Source of the DNA: Dendrophyllia cribrosa
Lineage: Eukaryota; Cnidaria; Anthozoa; Scleractinia; Dendrophylliidae
Length of the DNA stretch: 64,000 nt
Assembly: GCA_024195265.1 (NCBI GenBank)
Contig: JAJLRJ010000003.1
Coordinates: 31,815,143-31,879,142, forward strand
Reading direction: 5' to 3'
Part shown: piece after piece, positions 32,682 to 43,088 of the stretch
Position numbering within the stretch: position 1 is the stretch's first letter
Layout of the letters: each line of letters starts with the position of its first letter
Notes under the pieces: generated by a model
The model's input: only the letters and a program-made list of their open reading frames with translations
Databases searched by the model: none
Told to the model about the DNA's origin: nothing
Position numbers and translations under genes: made by a program

Positions 32682-33196
32682 AAAAATAAACCGTGAAAAG
32701 GACTACAGCACCCTGGATCCAGAGGTCCGTTCTCTGAATATCATGAGTGAAATTAACCGCCTCGTTGTCGCGGCTTCGCTGCTCAAACTCGCCGTTTCCA
32801 CCAAAAAATAAAAACTTCTGGCACCCAGGGTACAATTACAGCGGTAAGTACATGTAAAAGCCTTGTTTTAGCTTTTATTGCAGAGATTTTCGATATGTCT
32901 ATTCCGAGATGTGTTCTAAGATGGTTTTCTTTTTACGTATAACAGACAAATGGCCGCACTAAAAAAATATGCGAACGTTTACGTGTGGACGGGGCCTTAA
33001 TCGTGGAAATTTGCGACTACCGGGAATTTCTCAACCACTAATTTGTCTAGCTTTATATTCGTTTTTTTTCTTTCGGAAACATGAATGTTGTCCCTCATGA
33101 TTATCAAAGTTAAAAATTAAATTTCTTTGAATGAGTAAATGACCCGACAACATGTCCGGCAATCCAAAGATTTGTCCAGTCAACACTCAATTCTGA

Positions 33197-33663
33197 CCGG
33201 ACAGCTCATTGTCACTCTCGTACAATATTCCCTGGACGGGGTTGCAAGTGCGGCCATGGATGTGAGGATGAATGTAACAGATAACTGTGGGAATCTGTAC
33301 TAGGTTTGTAGTGCACACTCGTGGATAAACGGCGTTTTCGAAAATATCCACTTTGGAGAGCGTTTTCGAAAATATCCGTTTAGGGTGACAGTTTTCATCG
33401 TTTACGTGTGGACGGGAATATTGTACAAGAGTGACAATGAGCTGTCCGGTCCACACGTAAACGTTTACGTTCGTAAACGCATATTTTTTTTATGCGTTTA
33501 GGCCTCCCGTCCACACGTAAACGATGAAAACGGTCACCCTAAACGGATATTTTCGAAAACGCTCTCCAAAGTGGATATTTTCGAAAACGCCGTTTATCCA
33601 CGAGTGTGCACTACAAACCTAGTACAGATTCCCACAGTTATCTGTTACATTCATCCTCACATC
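33197..33663. repeat. nested fold-back element
   Basis: A near-perfect inverted repeat of about 155 bp (33258-33416 with 33507-33663), containing AACGGCGTTTTCGAAAATAT and CGTTTACGTGTGGACGGGA. A second inverted pair, GACCGGACAGCTCATTGTCA (33197) and TGACAATGAGCTGTCCGGTC (33434), overlaps the left half. Apparent frames on both strands are mirror images. Confidence 0.85.
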
Positions 33664-33724
33664 CATCGCACGTTTAAAACGCCATTCCGTATTCTCAATT
33701 TCTCAGACTTCGACGTCTATGTAG

Positions 33725-34499
33725 TGATGACTCTGATTTTTCAAACAAATCAGAAAAAATGTGCCAGTTTTTCAAGAAACGTGGGTACCCTGACTCTGTT
33801 GTTAATACGGGCCAACAACGTGCACAACAGATCGACAGACAATCAGCACTACAAACGTCACAGAAGGAAGAGAACGAGAGAATTCCATTCACCCTCACTT
33901 TCCACCCACACAACAACACAGTCAAAAGCATCATTTTAAAAAATTTGAAATTACTCCAAAACGACCCTGAAACTGGCAGAATTTTTTCACAACCCCTACT
34001 AATTTCATTCAAACGTGACAAAAACATAGGCAACTTTCTAGTTACAAGCGCACTGAAATCTGACGATGAACCGCGAACTTTTAAATGAACACGCACACGA
34101 TGTAACACTTGTCCTTTCATTCACAACGCGGACAAAATAACAGGACCCAAACGATCTATTAAAATCACTGATCGTTTCACATGCACCTCCGTAAATGTTA
34201 TCTACTGCATAACATGTACTTTTTGCAAAAAGATATACATTGGCGAAACAGGGAGGAGACTGGGCGACGGCCGTTTTCGTGAACATCTCCGAGACGTTGA
34301 AAAAAATGACAAAGACGCATCCAAACCAGTCGCGCGCCATTTCAATCTTACTAACCATTCTAAACAACACACGACAATCTGCGGCCTTTCCCTGCACCAG
34401 GGTAACACAGAAAGCCGTAAAAACTTAGAACAAAAAATCATCTTTCAAATCGGCACTCTCAAACCCCACGGAATCAACGAACGCTTTTCATTCAACTAA
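33725..34499 (+). pseudogene. Penelope ORF C terminus with GIY-YIG endonuclease
   Basis: One continuous frame from 33725 to TAA at 34497-34499, broken only by a TGA at 34086-34088 where a Cys would be expected. Visible are MCQFFKKRGYPDSVVNTGQQ, a Cys-rich segment (RCNTCPF, FTCTS), VIYCITCTFCKKIYIGETGR (GIY-YIG core), GRFREHLRDVEKN, and LEQKIIFQIGTLKPHGINER with the catalytic Glu. GIY-YIG endonucleases fused to reverse transcriptase are diagnostic for Penelope-like elements. There is an extra Gly codon in LGDGRF. Confidence 0.88.
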
Positions 34500-34773
34500 T
34501 TTACATTTATATTTCACGTCACCAAATTTCCACCAATAACGTAGCTCCACCGCTTACTATATAAAACCACACCCTACCCACAATTCCTTGATTCGCTCCG
34601 ACGAAGGGCTAGCGCTCGAAACGTCAGCTATTTGAATCTTTTTACGGTGGTCAATTTACCTTATCGACTCAGTCGATAAAACTAAATTCTCGTGTCTCTT
34701 ATCTAGGTGTCGTGCTTGAGTCTTCTCAGACCCATTATTTAGTAATGCATCGGTGCCTTTGTTGTGCCTCCGG
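34398..34773. repeat. right arm of the 376-bp inverted pair
   Basis: Reverse complement of 27036-27411 with about ten mismatches. It spans the last codons of the endonuclease, the Penelope 3' repeat, and then host-type sequence (TTATCTAGGTGTCGTGCTTG to TTGTGCCTCCGG), so the arms are longer than the element itself. Confidence 0.88.
34592..34632 (+). other. hammerhead-ribozyme-like motif
   Basis: GCTCCGACGAAGGGC, TAGC, GCTC, GAAACGTC, identical to the motif of the left arm. It resembles the stem II and core of Penelope-associated hammerhead ribozymes with the core U changed to C. Confidence 0.45.
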
Positions 34774-35008
34774 CAAATTCTCGTGTTTCATCCCCCCACC
34801 GACGCAGCACCACAGTTTCTCTAGAAACTAACCCCATTCACCTAGATAAGAGACTGATTTGTTTACAACTTTTGCTTATTAGCATATGTGCCTCATTTAC
34901 TAACCGAGCTACTAAAAAATCAATTCCGAATATTGAAATGGCACAGCACAATTAGCTTTATGTGGAAATTTGAGTCAGATATACTGGATACTGGATCCAA
35001 TGTAAGTT

Positions 35009-35218
35009 TTAACCCTTTAACACGCAAGAGTGCCAAAGATCGAAATTAAAAAAATCCCAAATTTCGTTTTGCAAAATATGAAAACCAATGGTACCATGCA
35101 AAAGTACTGTCGAAGAGGTTTCATTTGAATGGTCACACCATAGAATTTCTTCAACAGACTCAAAAGTTAGAACTACATTACATGTCTCCATAACTGACTC
35201 TGGGAATGAAAGGGTTAA
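35009..35218. repeat. MITE, TTAACCCTTTAAC ends
   Basis: TTAACCCTTTAACACGCAAG at the left and GGGAATGAAAGGGTTAA at the right are imperfect inverted ends, about 210 bp apart. AACCCTTTAA-ended MITEs are common in invertebrates. Confidence 0.5.
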
Positions 35219-35740
35219 TAAACATCGAAATTTTACAAAGAATGTATGGCTCATTAGCGCTTTTGTCACCCCCATTGCAAGTTTGGATAGCTGATATTTT
35301 CTTAATATTACACGAACAGGGCTAAAAATTGGGTAGATTACTAAGTTTAACAAGCTCTTCCAATGTTTGAAGCCAATTCGTATTTAGCACGATGGCTTCT
35401 CTCCGTAAATTTGCATGCTAATGAGACAAAATGTAAACAATGACATCAGCAGAAATTCATCTGATCATATGATGTTGGTACTATGATCACAAAGCATGTT
35501 GGGAGTTTTTAAAACCACGCTTCCAGTTTGCTCGTGCTGGTCGCTTTGGAAACTGAATGTTTTATGCTCTAAGAGATGTCGATTATCGGGTAGTTTGAAG
35601 GCCCAAGTTGAGAAAACGACATACAACATGAATCGCGTCGTCTAATTAGCCTACAACTTCCTCACAACTGTTGCGTGCAACACGAAAAAAGTTGTAGGAT
35701 TTTGAAACATGTTTTAAAACCCTAGCATACAGCTATTTCA

Positions 35741-35915
35741 ATAGGCCATTTCCGAGTTGCTTTTTGTCTCGTTATCAAAGCGAGGCTTGGTGCACAACCT
35801 TTCATATGAAAATTAGTTTTCATTCACATGTAAATAAAACTAATTTTCACATGAAAGGTTGTGCACCAAGCCTCACTCTGATAACGAGACAAAAAGCAAC
35901 TCGGAAATGGCCTAT
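35741..35915. repeat. MITE family E, copy 1
   Basis: ATAGGCCATTTCCGAGTTGC, TCTCGTTATCA, GAGGCTTGGTGCACAACCTT at the left pair with AAGGTTGTGCACCAAGCCTC, TGATAACGAGA, GCAACTCGGAAATGGCCTAT at the right. The 57656-57806 element shares the CCATTTCCGAGTTGC end and a CTTGGCCTCG-like arm. Confidence 0.85.
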
Positions 35916-36044
35916 TAACGTTGTCGGATGAAAAAGGCGAAAAGCCAAGACCGCAAGGTAGTATGGGATTTTTATGCAATGGCTATTTACTACTACCCAT
36001 ACTACTTTGCAGTCTTGGCTTTGAGCTTTCATCCGACAACGTTA
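35915..36044. repeat. palindromic MITE
   Basis: TTAACGTTGTCGGATGAAAA and CCAAGACCGCAAGGTAGTAT pair with ATACTACTTTGCAGTCTTGG and TTTCATCCGACAACGTTAA. The right end (CATCCGACAACGTTAATTGA) also occurs alone at about 23456-23476. Confidence 0.8.
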
Positions 36045-36070
36045 ATTGAAATAGCTGTACAGTATATTGC

Positions 36071-36404
36071 AATAGACCATATTCGTTTTCTCGGTATTGA
36101 ATCGAACTGGAACTAGCTTGCAATGGAGGCTCATACGGGGGAATATCATTAAAAATATTTGCATGTGAAAAGATTGCCCCGCATGAGCATCGACTGCAAA
36201 GTAGTTCCAATAGACCAATTCCGATATATTAAAATTCACACTTGGCTCCGAGGCTTAGGGGAATAAAACAAAAGAAATAAATTATTCATACCTGAACCTC
36301 GATGTGATTTCTTTTGTTTTATTCCCCTAAGCCTCGGAGCCAAGTATGAATTTTAATATATCGGAATTGGTCTATTCAATACCGAGAATACGAATATGAT
36401 CTAT
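36071..36404. repeat. MITE family A, copy 2, interrupted
   Basis: Left end AATAGACCATATTCG, CTCGGTATTGAA; right end TTCAATACCGAGAATACGAA. The body matches bases 1-145. The right arm is split after GTAGTTCC by MITE B (36209-36376). Confidence 0.85.
36209..36376. repeat. MITE family B, copy 2, inserted in MITE A
   Basis: AATAGACCAATTCCGATATA to TATATCGGAATTGGTCTATT, with full-length similarity to 14567-14742. Its position inside MITE A orders the two families: A transposed first, B later. Confidence 0.88.
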
Positions 36405-36668
36405 GGCAAACGACAGAATTTAGTTTAGAGTCGTGTTTGTCTTCCAACGGTTCTTCACATTTGAATACATAAATTGGTTGATTGAGACATTCAATACATG
36501 CATTGTTGCACTGAATAAATAAAAAGAATTTTGAAATGTTGAGCGCACTATGTTGAGTGATCAAAAAATATTTATCGTCAAATTATTCAACATACACCAT
36601 CGTCGATATCCAAATAAATTTAAAATCAGATAACAAGTTATTACTTTTTTTTAAATTAAGTAATTAAT

Positions 36669-37104
36669 AGACTACGAGTAGTCCCTCATTCCTTAAGGAT
36701 CGATCGAGAGCGAACGAAACGCGAGCACGCGTGAAAATCACGCCACGCGAGAAAGGCAAGACTCGGCGGAGAGAGAGAAAAAGGAGGAATAGGGCATTTG
36801 CACGATGGCGTCATTTGACTACAACTACCAGAATTCATTTCGTTTTTCCTTTCTTATTTAAATTTTTTAATCCCAGTGCGGTTTAAATAACAAAAATAAT
36901 AATAGCCCTAATTTGCACAACAAAACAAAAACTGAAGGATTCTGGTAGTTGTAGTCATATGACGTCATCGTGCAAATGGCCTATTCCTTCTTTTTCTCTC
37001 TCCCCGCCGCGTCTCGCCTTTCTCGCGTGGGGTGATTTTCACGCGCTCTCGCGTTTCGTCGCTCTACTATCCCTGAGAAAAAATGAGGGACTACTCGTAG
37101 TCTA
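36669..37104. repeat. MITE with about 190-bp inverted ends
   Basis: Outer arms AGACTACGAGTAGTCCCTCA and TGAGGGACTACTCGTAGTCT. Inner arms CATTTGCACGATG, GACTACAACTACCAGAAT and their complements near 36945-36985. Flanked by TA. The arms contain CACGCGAGAAAGGC/GCCTTTCTCGCGTG and long GA/CT runs. Confidence 0.85.
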
Positions 37105-38593
37105 GTAATCAATTAATCATCCTGTTATAAGCCAGTCAGAACAAATATTTAAATCATTACATAAAAAATTGTTTAACAAGTTTAGATTTAACAAGTAGCC
37201 GGTTACGGCTTCACAACTCACAAGTGAGCCATTTGGACTTGTCATTTGTAAAAGTTCAAATCAAGTGAATTTTATTTCGAGTGACATAATATGCATTGTG
37301 CGAAATGAGAGAGAATTGGATGACGTAATGCGTTAAACTTTGTGACCTTTTATAGGTTTCTTTTGCTGATTCGTACTTGATCACTGAATCTGTTTTTAAA
37401 GGATCTTCGGGCAAAATCGTTAAATTAGCGTAAATAGCCGTTAATTTTAATATAACGAAAGCATCATCTTACCTTTAGAAGTCAAGGCTCACAAGTGTAT
37501 TCTGACTATTGGCAGCTTCTGAAGATTGAATGAGCGCGTTGCCAGAATTATAGATAGTCTTATAAATGAATCAAGACTGAGACAACCTAAGCAAAGGAAG
37601 TTGTTGTATTGTTTTTCATGGCACGTACTCGAATCTTCCGGAAGAAGTAACAGAAAATTGTGTAATTGCCAGATGATTCCAACTGACAATCTCATTATCG
37701 CAAAAACCTAGCTATTCAAAACTGGCCCCCTGATTAACCCGAGAAGATTCATTTGGATTTAAATTGTTAATTCAACTTTTTTTTACATAAGAACAACAGC
37801 GTATGTAGTTTTAAGAATGTGTCAAACATAACACTTCGACCCCCAGTCTCGGTTTATTAGATTTGGATTTCGGATTTCCATTGTTCATGGAAATCCATCG
37901 CGGAAAAGGATTTCGGGAATTGGAGTCCGTTTTGGATTTTGCGGTTTTTTTTTTTTTTTTGGGAAATCCGAAATCCGGATTTCCCAATCGAACGCACCCT
38001 AATTATCAATAACTACCCCAAAATATAAAAGAACCTGTTTAGCCTGACTTCGAAAAATCAAGTTCTTATATGCGGGTTTTTAGTGTACTAAACATTTCAA
38101 CGATCTACCGGTTTTTCCATAATGTTTTGACAATTTCATCTATTTATGCCTTCAACCAGGAGCCGTAATTGGTGACGCAGACCGTGGGCGGTACGTATTG
38201 GGCTATTTATACCTCAAACTGATTGCGTTACCCTTGACACCATGAGAGCGCGTGGAAAATAGAATTATGGTTAGGCTTGTTGATTGCAATGAATAAAGTT
38301 TTTGCGTTGACTCTAAAAGTTTGCAAAAAGACAAAATTATGCTTTGTATCTACCGGACAGGTCCCAACAGAACAGAAACTTACAACATATCAACAATTTT
38401 AACCGCACAACGTGCAGCTTATTGAAAAAGTTATTGACCTGTTCTTGGCTAAGAGACATCCGCCAAAAGATTACCCCGCTAGCAGAAGTTACCATCGCCC
38501 TGTGTGCCGGCGTGGGAATAGTAACCTGTACCGACAACCGCTTGATTTCCTATCGTACATGCGCGGGATTCGTCACGTCTATTACCACTTCCT

Positions 38594-38881
38594 GTGTTGC
38601 AGGAAGGCACGTCTTTTCCTTTTTTACGGGAAATGTCAAAATATCGCAGCAACTCCGCCAAGTTCCACCGACTTTTCCGGTTTCTTCGCCAAAACGATTT
38701 CAAAAGACACCCATCCATTAAAGTCGTTATTTTCCTGTATTTTTTCGCGGTTTGCTACTCAAGACAGGGATACTCAGAAGCCGCTATAGTAGAAAAAGAA
38801 GAGCTTTCAGGGATAAAATCTTACTTCGCCGGGGAGATGTTTGTCACTTCGGGTTTCAGAACTGAAGAAGCGGAGATTTAA
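38594..38881 (+). CDS. hypothetical small ORF, unrecognised
   Basis: 95-codon frame with a hydrophobic stretch (KVVIFLYFFAVCYSRQGYSE) after a basic N-terminal part and an acidic end (GFRTEEAEI). An internal Met (MSKYRSNSAKFHRL) is the likelier start. A possible AATAAA lies at about 39103. No homology recognised; it may be a chance ORF. Confidence 0.2.
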   Translation: MLQEGTSFPFLREMSKYRSNSAKFHRLFRFLRQNDFKRHPSIKVVIFLYFFAVCYSRQGYSEAAIVEKEELSGIKSYFAGEMFVTSGFRTEEAEI

Positions 38882-39474
38882 AGAATTTCCAAAACAAAAT
38901 ACATTTTTCGATGGGAATTTATGTTGATATCAATCTGTGATTGACTTTTTTTTTGTGTTCTCGCTAGTTTTGGAGAATTGTTTATGAAACATTCTCAAAT
39001 TCACTCGACGGTTTGATTTCTTTCATCGAAGACAGCTCGGCCTCTATGAGCTATAAATATATGGTTCGCGTTTTGCTTTTCAACATAAACTAATGGAGAT
39101 TTGAATAAAATTTTTCGAAAGAAGATTGTGTTGTCCATTTTTATGTGTTTGTTCATTCATTACATAGGTTGAAAAGCGATTTTATGTAAACAAAACAAGA
39201 CTTGAATTTTATTATAGTTCTAACTTCGCTCGCGCGGCCGTATGCAAATATGTTTGTGTATTTTTGGCAATTTTGATTTCCAAATCAGTTTCTCAGGCAT
39301 TTTTTGACAAGCAACAACTGTAAAAACGTTATACTAAAAAACTAATGAAATACAAAAACAATGAATATGGCTGGTGAAGCGTTTGACGGAGTGACAAACT
39401 AAACTAACTATATATAGTAATGAGAAATCTAACGAAGTTCGTCGCGTCCGTTCGTTGATTCCAAGTGGTAAGTA

Positions 39475-39810
39475 TTAATACTGATCTAGGTCTTGAAGCC
39501 CAGATCCAGCCATTCTCAACAGTTTGTTGCAGTGATCGTGCATTCTATGAAGTTCAAACTGACACGTTCTTAAAGTACAACCTTTATATTCTACCGTGTA
39601 AAACATTCTTACGCGGCCTGATGAAAGGGTTCCATTGAGAGACGGAAACGTGAAGTGTATTTTGACACAACGAACATCCGTGAGACAAAAAAAGGGCTTC
39701 CCTGCTCCGAACACGAAACTTTTATCAAGGACGACTGAAATCTGTCGTAGGAAAATATTTTTGCCAAGGATAAAACTGTTTTTGTAAAGATACAAAGCTG
39801 TAATGTACAA
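39475..39810 (-). CDS. hypothetical ORF, unrecognised
   Basis: 111-codon minus-strand frame with a protein-like, Cys/His-containing C-terminal half (YTVEYKGCTLRTCQFELHRM, DHCNKLLRMAGSGLQDLD). The N-terminal part is low in quality and could be intronic. No family recognised; possibly a transposase relic or chance. Confidence 0.22.
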   Translation of the reverse strand: MYITALYLYKNSFILGKNIFLRQISVVLDKSFVFGAGKPFFCLTDVRCVKIHFTFPSLNGTLSSGRVRMFYTVEYKGCTLRTCQFELHRMHDHCNKLLRMAGSGLQDLDQY

Positions 39811-39896
39811 AGCTTTAATGTACTGTAATGTACTTTAAAAAATATTTCGTAAACAGGAAAAAAGACGATAACACGCAACTCAATGCCGACCCCGAG

Positions 39897-40062
39897 GTTA
39901 TATAGGGTTATATAGGGATATATATAGGGATATATAGGGTTATATAGGGATATATATAGAGATATATAGGGATATATAGGGTTATATAGGGATATATATA
40001 GGGATATATAGGGTTATATAGGGTTATATAGGGATATATATAGGGATATATATAGGGATAAC
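39897..40062. repeat. TATATAGGG minisatellite
   Basis: Tandem GGTTATATAGGGATATATAT units with a variable 9-11 bp sub-period. The resulting Tyr/Ile/Pro frame on the minus strand is an artefact. Confidence 0.9.
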
Positions 40063-40458
40063 ACATGCACGCGGCTTTAATAAAGTACTTCAGAGTCAAT
40101 ATTTTGTTCAAGGAGAAAAGTAAATGGAGCTCTGGGGCCGTATTCACTGAAGCATCCTAAAGTCCAAAGAGCCTCCTGAGATATAACTTAGGAGATAACT
40201 GGTATTCACAAAGACCTCCTATTTTAAGACATGTCTTATTTTTTTCTCCTAAACTTAGAAGCTCTTAAATTTTTAAGACATGTGTTAACTGGTATTCACG
40301 AAGACCTCCTAACTTAAAGGCCCATCGTCACTCAACGTGACTCATTGCGGGCGTTCTAGAATTTCTGGGGCCACGAAAATCCATTTTGTGGCGAGAAAGT
40401 TTGATTCCTTAAATAATCCGTTTACATCGGGGAATCTGTATAGTCTATTAACTTCAAG

Positions 40459-40671
40459 ATGATTTCGTTCAAATATTTAGTTCATATTCAAAGCATTGCA
40501 TCTTGTTTTTGTATGTTTATTTTATTTTCCATCGTAACTGATACGTTTTCTAAGCAACGCCGCCGAAGGCTCGAGGCGGCTGTCAAGAAACGAGATCCTT
40601 CAGAAGGTTTGGCTCAGAAATTCGGTCGTCCATGGAAAAGAAATAGGTATATTAGATTTTCTACTAGTTAA
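40459..40671 (+). CDS. small secreted-protein ORF, possible neuropeptide-like precursor
   Basis: 70-codon frame. Residues about 11-31 (QSIASCFCMFILFSIVTDTF) form a signal-peptide-like segment. It is followed by a basic mature part with RRRR, KKR, a KFGR amidation-like site and WKR. No family recognised. AAATAG|GTATAT near its end could be a splice donor, so this may be a first exon. Could be a chance ORF. Confidence 0.33.
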   Translation: MISFKYLVHIQSIASCFCMFILFSIVTDTFSKQRRRRLEAAVKKRDPSEGLAQKFGRPWKRNRYIRFSTS

Positions 40672-41005
40672 GATTTTTCTTCGAATCTTTTCATTGTAAT
40701 TTTTTAGAACATTCGTTTTGCACATACTGTCAGTTGACATTTGAATATTATTACCGTTGATGTATGACCGGTCGACCGTAACGAATAATGCTCCCTGGAA
40801 ATGTAAATAACAGAAAACGTTTTCTTCAATTATTATACAACACAATATACACATGCGGAGCCCACCCATGTGCAGTGGCATAAAACTGGACCAACGAATT
40901 TTGTTTTATTTTTCATCAACAGTTATTTTTGCGAGTTTCTGTCTTTTCTTCATTTGGAAAAAAAGTTCGCACCAGCTTTATTTTTATGCGCATGACGCTT
41001 TCGAG

Positions 41006-43088
41006 ATTGCTGATCCTAGCAGTACGCAGGACGCATGTCATAAATGGCCTACATGTAGCTCGCCACGAGTCTCTGGTAGCTCAGTGGTTGGAGCATCATT
41101 GCTGATCCTAGCAGTACGAAGAATGTGTGTCATATATGAACCTAGTATATGGCCTAGCTCGCCACGAGTCTCTCGTAGCTCAGTGGTTAGAGCATCATTG
41201 TTGATCCTAGCAGTACGTAGGACGTGTGTCATATATAAACCTAACGTATGGCCTGGCTCGCCACGAGTCTCTTGTAGCTCAGTGGTTAGAGCATCATTGA
41301 TGACCCTAGCAGCACGTAGGACGTGTGTCATATATAAACCTAACGTATGGCCTGGCTCGCCACGAGTCTCTCGTAGCTCAGTGGTTAGAGCATCATTGTT
41401 GATCCTAGCAGTACGTAGGACGTGTGTCATATATGAACCTAGTATATCGCCTAACTCGCCACGAGTCTCTCGTAGCTCAGTGGTTACAGCATCATTGCTG
41501 ATCCTAGCAGTACGTAGGACGTGTGTCATACATGAACCTAGTATATGGCCTAGCTCCCACGAGCCTCTCGTAGCTCAGTGGTTAGAGCATCATTGTTGAT
41601 CCTAGCAGTACGTAGGACGTGTGTCATATGTGAATCTAGTGTCTGGCCTAGCTCGCCACGAGTCTCTCGTAGCTCAGTGGTTAGAGCATCATTGCTGATC
41701 CTAGCAGTACGTAGGACGTGTGTCATATATGAACCTAGTATATGGTCTAGCATAGCTCGCCACGAGTCTCTCGTAGCTCAGTGGTTAGAGCATCATTGCT
41801 GATCCTAGCAGTACGTAGGACGTGTGACATACAGGAACCTAGTATATGGCCTAGCTCGCCACGAGTCTCTCGTAGCTCAGTGGTTAGAGCATCATTGCTG
41901 ATCCTAGCAGTACGTAGGACGCATGTCATACATGAACCTAGTATATGGCCTAGCTCGCCACGAGTCTCTCGTAGCTCAGTGGTTAGAGCATCATTGCTGA
42001 TCCTAGCAGTACGTAGGACGTGTGTCATACATGAACCTAGTATATGGCCTAGCTCGCCACGAGCCTCTCGTAGCTCAGTGGTTAGAGTATCATTGCTGAT
42101 CCTAGCAGTACGTAGGACGTGTGTCATACATGAACCTAGTATATGGCCTAGCTCGCCACGAGCCTCTCGTAGCTCAGTGGTTAGAGCATCATTGTTGATC
42201 CTAGCAGTACGTAGGACGTGTGTCATATGTGAATCTAGTGTCTGGCCTAGCTCGCCACGAGTCTCTCGTAGCTCAGTGGTTAGAGCATCATTGCTGATCC
42301 TAGCAGTACGTAGGACGTGTGACATACAGGAACCTAGTATATGGCCTAGCTCGCCACGAGCCTCTCGTAGCTCAGTGGTTAGAGTATCATTGCTGATCCT
42401 AGCAGTACGTAGGACGTGTGTCATACATGAACCTAGTATATGGCCTAGCTCGCCACGAGTCTCTCGTAGCTCAGTGGTTAGAGCATCATTGCTGATCCTA
42501 GCAGTACGTAGGACGTGTGTCATACATGAACCTAGTATATGGCCTAGCTCGCCACGAGCCTCTCGTAGCTCAGTGGTTAGAGTATCATTGCTGATCCTAG
42601 CAGTACGTAGGACGTGTGTCATATATGAACCTAGTATATGGCCTAGCTCGCCACGAGCCTCTCGTAGCTCAGTGGTTAGAGTATCATTGCTGATCCTAGC
42701 AGTACGTGGGACGTGTGTCATATATGAACCTAGTGCATAGCCTTGCTTACCACGTGTCTCTCGTAGCTTAGTGGTTAGAGCATCATTGTTGATCCTAGCA
42801 GTATGCAGGACGTATGTCATACATGAACCTAGTATATGGCCTAGCTCGCCACGAGTCTCTCGTAGCTCAGTGGTTAGAGCATCATTGCTGATTCCAGCAG
42901 TACGTAGGACGTGTGTCAGTATATGAGCCTAGTATATGGCCTAGCTCGCCACGAGTCTCTCGTAGCTCAGTGGTTAGAGCATCATTGCTGATCCTAGCAG
43001 TACGTAGGATGTGTGTCATACAAGAACATAGCATATGGCCTAGTTTGCCACAAGTCTCTCGTAGCTCACAGTGGTTAGAGCATCCGAC
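41006..43088 (+). repeat. 99-bp tandem array with tRNA box A, about 21 copies
   Basis: GTAGCTCAGTGGTTAGAGCA recurs at about 41075, 41174, 41273, 41372, 41471, 41570, 41669, 41773, 41872, 41971, 42070, 42169, 42268, 42367, 42466, 42565, 42664, 42763, 42862, 42962 and 43061. Each unit also has GCTGATCCTAGCAGTACGTA and CCTAGTATATGGCCTAGCTC. TAGCTCAGTGG matches the tRNA box A of type 2 pol III promoters. The period is exactly 33 codons, which gives long open frames on both strands (319 and 357 codons); they are not genes. The last unit runs into a SINE. Confidence 0.93.

Larger units (their letters stand above)
27412..34397. other. spacer between the inverted arms
   Basis: 7-kb segment with a TCATGACA cluster, a SINE, palindromic MITEs, a hAT-like derivative, a short host-like exon, a fold-back element and a Penelope fragment. 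Bases 27750-28380, 29030-29580 and 29740-30660 show nothing recognisable. Confidence 0.6.
33725..34699 (+). mobile_element. Penelope-like element, 5'-truncated
   Basis: Contains the region after the reverse transcriptase and the complete GIY-YIG endonuclease of a Penelope-like retroelement, followed by its 3' terminal repeat (GACGAAGGGCTAGCGCTCGA, then GGTGGTCAATTTACCTTATC). The reverse transcriptase core is absent, so it is 5'-truncated beside the fold-back element. The same 3' region occurs at 27036-27411 (inverted) and, diverged, at 44370-44625. Confidence 0.85.
34774..41005. other. intergenic MITE-rich region
   Basis: No confident gene. MITEs at 35009, 35741, 35915, 36071/36209 and 36669. 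Bases 35220-35740, 36405-36668 and 37105-38340 show nothing beyond a weak GGATTTCCA palindromic cluster near 37862-37988. Two unrecognised ORFs lie at 38594 and 39475, a short ATATAGGG minisatellite at 39897 and a small secreted ORF at 40459. Confidence 0.55.

Noticed and set aside
33187..33939. Frames with a shared YPRVCTTNLVQIPTVICYIH segment on both strands
   Set aside because: They are the two arms of the fold-back element read in opposite directions.
41747..42820. 357-codon minus-strand and 319-codon plus-strand open frames
   Set aside because: Both are produced by the 99-bp (33-codon) tandem repeat; they repeat every 33 residues and have no independent coding evidence.
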